Positions 57,466-64,000 of a DNA stretch of 64,000 bases are shown here, in pieces. Under the pieces are notes generated by a model, which worked only from the letters and a program-made list of their open reading frames with translations, made no database searches and was not told the origin of the DNA. A program made the translations under genes and the position numbers. Each line of letters begins with the position of its first letter. Position 1 is the first letter of the stretch. Location of the stretch: the NCBI GenBank assembly GCA_911728435.2, contig OU452201.1:14260001-14324000 (forward strand), given 5' to 3'. Source of the DNA: Apoderus coryli (taxonomy: Eukaryota; Arthropoda; Insecta; Coleoptera; Attelabidae).

Positions 57466-58098
57466 CAGGGTGTGCCATAATATATACGCAGGACTTTAGG
57501 ATGTGGAAGCTCGCCCAAAAATATAAAAAAAAGTCTCTATTAACTTGCTCTCTAAAATGCACCATTTTCAATTCATAATTGGTGGAGATTTTGAAACGGT
57601 AGTAGATGTTTTTCTCCCCAATTTTTACGCCACTGGAAAAAGTACGGTTTTACGATATCCATTTGAACTGCCATTGGTTTCTACACAAAAAAGGTACTCT
57701 TGGTCATAAGCTCTAAAGTTGACCGTTTCCGAGGAAAATCAAGTTGTTGAAAAACATGGTCAATTTTTTTAAATAATTTTTTTTTCTACTAATTAAACGT
57801 TAAGTGGGCCGGAGCTCCATCATGCATTAAGTACATGTTTTGTCGTACCTTTTTTGTGTATAAAACATTGGCGGTTCAAATGGGTACCTTGAAACATAGC
57901 TTATTATGAGTCGAAAATGCTTACAAAAAGCTGTTTTCTGTATGATAAAGGGTTCCGGAGATATTCGCAAAAAAGGGATTTTTTTTTAATTTCAACGAAA
58001 ATGGTGCATTTTAGAGGGTAAGAATAGAAACTTTTTTTCATATTTTTGGACGAGCTCTCACATCCTAAAGTCTTGCGCATATATTATGAAACACCCTG
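57466..58098. mobile_element. near-palindromic MITE with CAGGGTG ends and TATA duplication
   Basis: About 633 bp bounded by CAGGGTG and CACCCTG, flanked on both sides by TATA. The arms share ATAATATAT, GACTTTAGGATGTG and TCTAAAATGCACCATTTTC. A second inner inverted segment (CCATTTGAAC...ACACAAAAAAGGTAC near 57660 against its inverse near 57850) makes almost the whole element self-complementary. No ORF. Similar CAGGGTGAT ends occur near 30258 and 62287. Confidence 0.85.
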
Positions 58099-58103
58099 TA
58101 TAG

Positions 58104-59145
58104 GTAGAAGATAGTTGTGTATTTTTATGAAACTGATAGACAGTGGAGACTCTAAATTTTTTTGAAAATAATTTTATAAGATTATATAATAACTGTGTTA
58201 TTTTTATTGGGACCAGGATGGTATGATAATTAAACACCAACTCATTGCGTCGGGCGGGAAAGCACGTAAGAAAATCAAAAACGATTTAAATGCCGTGTAT
58301 GACCTTCAATTGCCACTATTACGTGCGGCTATAAAGACGTTAAAATAGCCGAAATGCCGTGTTTGATGCGGTCCGCACAGGATGCCCAAATGAGGTCATA
58401 CGGAGGCAACCATCAATTAAGTCCATGATATGTTGCTGAAATACCACATATTATTGAGTTTGAGGAAGATATGTGGGATATGCAGTTTGTCACTGGGACG
58501 TGTGCATAATCTATAAATTACGTAAACAAAACAACAAACAAGATCACATTAATAAAAATCTGCTGTTATAAATAAAAAAAAAATATTTTTGTGTATTAAA
58601 TTTTGGTTTAAATTACACTAATGTGAATTTGTAGAAGAGTGTCCGTAAATTGGAAGGTTCAAAATCCTGTTTGAATGTTGTGTCATATGTTTCTAAGTGG
58701 TCCAATAGATTTTACACGTATGTTTGTTAATTTCGTATTTTCTAATCCACAAAAGCTATTTTTCCAGTTTCCAAGGATTTCTTATTTTATCCTTATAAAT
58801 AAAATGACAATTTTTTAACATCTTTAATAATTTTAGTGTGTTGACGATAATTATGAATCAACTTCTTTAAAATAAAAAAAAAATAGCCACACAATAGCCC
58901 ATGTGCGGGGAAAATTATGAAGACCGTATTTTGCGATTCGGAAAGTGTTATCGGTATTGACTCTTTGGCGGACCGAATAGGTCAGTCAGTGATTTATTGC
59001 CTAGATTCGACGAAGAATTTAAAGAAAAGCGGCCTCGTTTGACCTGAATAAAAGTGCTTTCGAATCGCCACGGACATATTGGTTGAATTGCCACAACCCA
59101 TCAAATTCACGCATATTCAATTAGAACATCATATTTCATAATTAA
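58104..59145. other. non-coding; GC-richer patches of unknown origin
   Basis: Patches at 58235-58450 and 58890-59100 are less AT-rich than their surroundings and look like old repeat pieces, but no family is recognisable. Confidence 0.4.
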
Positions 59146-60058
59146 CCCTAGAAAGCTAAGCATATTTTTTTGATCATGAAGACTAAGCATTCGTAATTTT
59201 TACGGCTTTATTTTTAAAAGTCAATAACGATATTAACAAAAATATTAAAGTGAAAAAAAAAACATTTCTAATTTAAAATAGTATTTATTGACAATGTTAA
59301 TTGTTATTTTTTCTTAAGTTTGGACTCAGAAATTGAACATAGTTTAGCTCGATGTTCTAGGTAAAATGGCTTACTGCAGGAGTTACACTAGTTAGTCGTC
59401 ATTGTTCTTTTTTTTGCAAGACATAGGTAAGCCGCATATGGTTCTGGAAGACCTAGCAGGCACTTCTGTTACTTCTTCAACAGGCTTTTGTAGCATAGTG
59501 AGCGAGATAGTGAGGGATCGAGCGTTGTAAAGTTGGTACTTTATTTCTTTTTTCGAGCCATGGCTTGATAAGATCTTCTTGAAGAATCGTCATATTAGTT
59601 TTCCTGTCAATGGGTTTTTGACCATTTTTTAGCTTTTGTTTGTTATAAAGGATGTACGAGTTAATAGATGCGATATTGAGCATCGCATAAAACATACATA
59701 GTGGCCAACTTTTAGTTTTTCATGACATATAGACATCCCTGAACACATTTGATCAAATGTATCGACAGCGCCTTTCGTTTGATTGTATGTTCGGACGAAG
59801 TGGCCTGAACATTTAACATTATATTGCATGTGTAATATTTAAAAGATTCGTTAAAACTAACCACTGGTAAAATTTACGACACCGCAATAACTGAGCCGAG
59901 GCAAATACGCTAAAAGTAGTATAAATACTAACGGTATACTCTTTGACCCCTAATTAAAGAATAGATCGCTGCTGAAGCTCCTCGCACCCACCACTATAAA
60001 AATATGAAGTGATTTGGCATTGAGCGTCGTAAAATTTACGATGCTTATCCTTCTAGGG
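59146..60058 (-). mobile_element. piggyBac-type element, internally deleted
   Basis: 913 bp flanked by TTAA (59142-59145 and 60059-60062). The terminal inverted repeats are CCCTAGAAAGCTAAGCAT on the left and CCCTAGAAGGATAAGCAT on the right (inverted), 16 of 18 identical. Subterminal palindromes CGTAATTTTTACG (left) and CGTAAAATTTACG (right) lie just inside each end. TTAA targets and CCCTAG-type ends are diagnostic of piggyBac. Only the transposase C-terminus remains. Confidence 0.9.
59330..59829 (-). pseudogene. piggyBac-like transposase C-terminal fragment, frameshifted
   Basis: One frame (59829 downward) gives GHFVRTYNQTKGAVDTFDQM, with the conserved TKGxVDxxDQM around the third catalytic Asp. 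After a frameshift near 59712 the next frame gives WPLCMFYAMLNIASINSYIL, then LIKPWLEKR. Farther on, ICGLPMSC with stops marks a remnant of the C-terminal cysteine-rich domain. The N-terminal half and the first two catalytic Asp residues are deleted. It is not functional. Confidence 0.85.
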
Positions 60059-61014
60059 TTAAATTAAATTTACCAACCAATTAACCCGACCGATAGAGTT
60101 ACATAAAATCAAACTGCTTACATTTGCTGGAATTAAGGATTAAGATCTTTATTGCTGTGACTAGTGTCAAGCAGCAGTCGAGGCAAGCATATTTACGATA
60201 GTGTGAAAGATCATCAGAACTTGACTTGCAGTTGTCAGTGTTATGACCATGCAGTAAAACTAAAATATCACAATATATTGAAAAACAAAAAACATCCAGA
60301 GTCTCTAGCATTCCTTTGTAGAACTTGAAGTAGCCGATACCATTTCCCCTAAAATAAGTCAACATCAGCAATTCATCTGTACGAACTTTTCAAAGTCAGT
60401 CTATGCTTAACTAGTTCCTTGGTTTATCTCAAGTCATGTACATCTGTGCAAGAACACGCGAACATTCAAAACAACATTTCAAAAGCTTTAGTTGAAGTTA
60501 AAGTGTCGTGTGTCCATTATTAAGTTTGCGGCAAACAGTATACTAGCGACATCAACACGGCAGCAAAAGCCACCTTGAGAAATGTGATATATCTAGGTGA
60601 GAGAAACCACAAAATTTACAGGGTCCTTCAAAAAGCAAAGCATAAGCCTTCGCTTCATGGAAGATTCTTCCGGTAAATGTAAGACTTATTTTTACTTTGG
60701 TATCGGCTTCATCTCTGAGAGTGTAACTTTCTTTTGTTTATTTTAAATTACTCCAAATCAATACGAATGGAATTTGGAGGGAGGAAGAGCAAATTAAGCT
60801 AATTTTGTATATTTTTGACAAAAAAGTAAAAATGAAAACAATTTTATCTGCAAATTAAGTTTATTGTTTTAAATGAATGAAAAACCCCACAAAAATAATA
60901 ATTTTTCGTCTAGATAATAAAAATTGGTTTGAGAATGTGATTTTTATTTTGTGATAAATTAGTAAATAATTACAAGAAAAAATTGAAGCGAAAACTCAAA
61001 GTTTTTTTTTAATC
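60059..61014. other. non-coding stretch
   Basis: No supportable feature. Confidence 0.5.
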
Positions 61015-61350
61015 ATTTGGTAATAGTATATTGTGCAACGAACATGAAATGACATACATTTCCTACACGAGTATGACCGGTTGCAGCACTCGCCTGCGGC
61101 TCATACTGCAAATCATACGAGTAGGAAATGGTCATTTCATATACTTTTTCTTAATGCTTTTGAATAAATTTAACATAAATTTTAGGAAAATATTTGTTTT
61201 TCGAAACTTACCCCTGTTACCGTATAAGCCTAAATACGAAAAGTTAGAAGTATTAAATTGACTAGGTGGTGTTAAACTATATTTACTATCACTGTTTTTG
61301 TGTTTTGAAATTAGCGAAATACTTAATTATAATTATTAATAATAATAATT
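61015..61350 (+). repeat. dispersed repeat R1, copy 3
   Basis: Inverted relative to 16790-17135 and the most complete match. It starts with the hairpin TGAAATGAC...TCATTTCA (61045-61140) around CACTCGCCTGCGGCTCAT, then AAATTTAACATAAATTTTAG, TTACCCCTGTTA and CACTAGGTGGTG-type segments. Confidence 0.75.
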
Positions 61351-62280
61351 TCTGATAGTGCAGTCTTTGTCGTCGAAAACCTGCAAAAAATGATCGCTAT
61401 CTATGTGACTTAACTTAAAGCAGGTGTGTCTATATGGAAAATTTGTTTTTTGCTGCATCCCAACGGGTACTTTTCAAGGGGATTTAAGGCGGCCACACTA
61501 TTTTATTAATTAATTTAATTACATCTGCAAAAGTTCATTTTGTGTGCGACGCAGAGGGAGATATCAACTATTTCCCATCCGTCAGTTATTGAAAAATATA
61601 TAATCACATCCACCCATCTGACGGCTCTCATGACACTGTCACATTAGGTTATTATCACTTTTTCAGTAATATTACTTCAAATACACAATGACAACTTCTA
61701 AATTGACTACAACTATATGGTATAACCATTTCATAACACTACAATATACAACAGGTTGATAGAAATTGATCTTAAACATGAAAATAATGCCGAAAACTCT
61801 TAGGCCATTAATGTAAACAAAGAAAATAATAATAAACTATTTGACACAAGCAATTTGTCTGTCATTAGAAAAAACATCTTACCAAAACCAAATTATGACG
61901 TGAACTAGAAGTGTCAACTAAACTAACATAAGTGACACCAACGTTAGCAAAAAATACTACCAAATTATGACAAACCAACGAACCATAATAGAGAGATATG
62001 GTATCGTAAACATTAACGTCCGCCGCTATTAACGTTAACGTTAATTTAACACCAACGATTTTCAAATAGAGAGATGTGGTAGTTCTAAAAAATAACGTCA
62101 CCTATGATGATAATCATATTATAGGCAGCCATTTTTAGACTAGCAGATTTAAAATACCTATCTAATATATTTATAGTAGGTATTTAGTATAAAATTTTAT
62201 AAGGTTATTGAATTTGACAAGTGGATTTATTATTTAAATTAAGTATTTATCATATTATAACAACATTAATTAATAAGCAG
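61351..62280. other. non-coding with a direct repeat and a palindrome
   Basis: AATAGAGAGATRTGGT occurs at about 61987 and 62066 with AACG-rich sequence between. ATTAACGTTAACGTTAAT (62028-62045) is a perfect 18-bp palindrome. The 78-codon minus ORF across it matches nothing known. Confidence 0.5.
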
Positions 62281-64000
62281 CATGTACAGGGTGATGCAAA
62301 AAAAAACATTAATTAGCCGACATTTAACAAATTTTCTAGATTGCAATCGAATAAATTTTATATGTTTAGAAATTTTTAGCATACACTTTAAATTTATATA
62401 CGGGGTGAGTCAAAAATGTATTACGACGACCAAAATTCTCATGTTATGTGTCCGAAGAAAATTTTGAATAGGGTTTAAAAATTTGTTTTTGAATTGAATG
62501 TATAAAAAATTAAAGTTACTTACACCTGATTACTCCTTCCTTTGTTTGATCTCCTAGATACCATTTGCCGCACCAATAATCCATATTCCATCCATAATTC
62601 CAAGCACAAAACACATTTGAATTAACAATGCTGGTAGCTGGATAATATTAGAAACGACATTACGGATGCGAAGTACGCACATATTATTATAACACGTTAC
62701 TATTACGCGACAGACGCGATTGAAGTTTTATTAAGCATCTGCAAAACACAAAAAAAGAAAATGTAAATATATCGCCTTAACTTAGATTATGACATCAAAA
62801 TTTAAGATATTACAGAGAATCTATAACCGTGAACATATACTCCACGGTGCTATACCATCTCTTTACAGTTCAACTAACGATTGTGTATTGAATAAAATAA
62901 TATTTTATATCATAAAAAATTAGAAAACCTATCATCCAATAATTGTTGATTATTTACTTCTAACTAAAAGGTAATTTTCAAGAAATGAGAAAATCAGTAA
63001 AACTTCCAGTCTTGATACAACAAAAATTACGTTAATACACAGAAAAAACTAAGATGTACAACAATAATAACATTTAGAGCTGGATGAAGCGATTGCTGCC
63101 CCATTTACCGCAACTGCTTGCGGTCAATCGTATTGCGGTTTGTGTATCAAAGTAATTTTTGTGGTGTCAAGACTTGATTTTGAATCACTTGGAGAGATGG
63201 AGCTTTTAATTCAAAATTGGCAAAATATTGAATTTGCATGTCTGCCTAAAACGCAGTGATAGTTGGATTTTAGAAACACAATATAAGACATCCTACTAAT
63301 CGTGTTCATCAATGGCTTGTAGAAAATAGAACAGTTTACCCTCGAAGCGCACCTATGTAGAGTGCCGTGGAAACTAATATTTAAATTAAATATTTTCATC
63401 AAACTGACCTGCCATAAGCAAAAACATTTGAGGGTCTACATTTATTCCGAGTTGTATCACCATCGTAGCTGTTTGGTGGATGTTTCTTCGCAAACTTTGT
63501 ATTTTCTTATCGGCAATTCTACTACTGTTCGGAATGAACTATTGCTGTCGTGTGCTATACCTGTAAAACCAATTGCTTTGAATTTCTATAGTCATTGCAG
63601 TATTAATAAACCAACCTGCTTTAAGTAAATCGTATTTGGCAGTTCCTAAATTGGCTTTGTGATGTTCATTATATCGGTCAACAGAAGCTGATAGTTGATT
63701 GAGGCTGCTCTTTGAAATTTTATTAAGTAATTGAAATTTATTTTTGATTGATTTTAAAGTTTTAAACCAAAAATTGATGAGAACCGAACTTAAAATTTTG
63801 ATTACATTACGTTTCAATTGTAAAGGCAAAAATTTGTTCATTTAGTGTTTGTTAAAACTAAAACCTACGACTATCTTGATATCAAAAAAGAGCAGCCTTA
63901 TGTAGAATTCCTGTGCAGACTGATATGTTTCACATGGCGCTGAAATACTTTTAGTTGAGTGCCAATTGTACTTCTGGAAATAAATTGTTTATGACATGTG
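62281..64000. other. non-coding stretch
   Basis: MITE-end-like motifs TACAGGGTGATG (62286) and TACGGGGTGAGTC (62400) occur without identifiable partner ends. Short ORFs near 63211-63841 on both strands show no recognisable domain. Confidence 0.45.

Noticed and set aside
60205..60235. Minus-strand CTGATGATCTTTC
   Set aside because: No GAAA and no stem II.

Overview
This is a eukaryotic, AT-rich window with no bacterial-style operons, almost certainly from an arthropod and probably an insect. The evidence is long stretches without coding potential, spliceosomal splice sites (GT...AG), a poly(A)-type LINE tail, and a set of transposons typical of insect genomes: DIRS, a CR1/Jockey-like LINE, piggyBac, Tc1/mariner, Ty3/gypsy and short foldback MITEs. 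No complete cellular gene is visible. Two THAP-type fragments and one orphan exon are the only hints of host-type coding sequence.

Layout: 0-3 kb is non-coding apart from a LINE C-terminal relic (minus strand, 2.2-2.4 kb). 3.05-8.1 kb is an apparently intact DIRS-type tyrosine-recombinase retrotransposon: split inverted terminal repeats, an internal complementary region (ICR), a gag-like ORF interrupted by a 400-nt intron, a pol ORF (RT, RNase H and a C-terminal domain) and a tyrosine recombinase ORF. 8.1-26 kb is non-coding with repeat relics: a THAP relic, dispersed repeat 'R1', a Tc1 relic and several hammerhead-like motifs. 26.2-27.2 kb is a head-to-tail array of units about 302 bp apart, each with a hammerhead ribozyme on the minus strand; the last unit is copied as a perfect 162-bp inverted repeat. 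27.66 kb holds a THAP-like first exon. 32.1-33.0 kb joins another hammerhead unit to the 3' end of a gypsy element (integrase C-terminus, polypurine tract, LTR). 41-43 kb carries two foldback MITEs. 45.0-45.3 kb is a mariner-family transposase relic. 45.4-49.4 kb is a full-length-looking LINE (ORF1 with PHD finger and coiled coil; ORF2 with endonuclease and RT). 54-62 kb holds a foldback element containing a hammerhead motif, a tRNA-Ala-like sequence, a near-palindromic MITE, a piggyBac-derived deletion element with TTAA duplications, and another R1 copy.

Two themes stand out. First, at least eight well-formed hammerhead ribozyme motifs (CUGAnGA / GAAA / short palindromic stem III / closing stem I) plus about seven decayed relatives are scattered through the window. 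Most are followed about 40-70 nt later by a conserved 'GTGGA...ACGTC' box. This resembles the small-retrozyme / Penelope-associated hammerhead repeats of animals. Second, all three overlapping ORF junctions in the two intact retrotransposons need a -1 frame change and lack an AUG for the downstream ORF. Two of them carry the canonical slippery heptamer UUUAAAC in exactly the right frame, and the third carries CCCUUUC. This is a testable prediction of -1 programmed ribosomal frameshifting.
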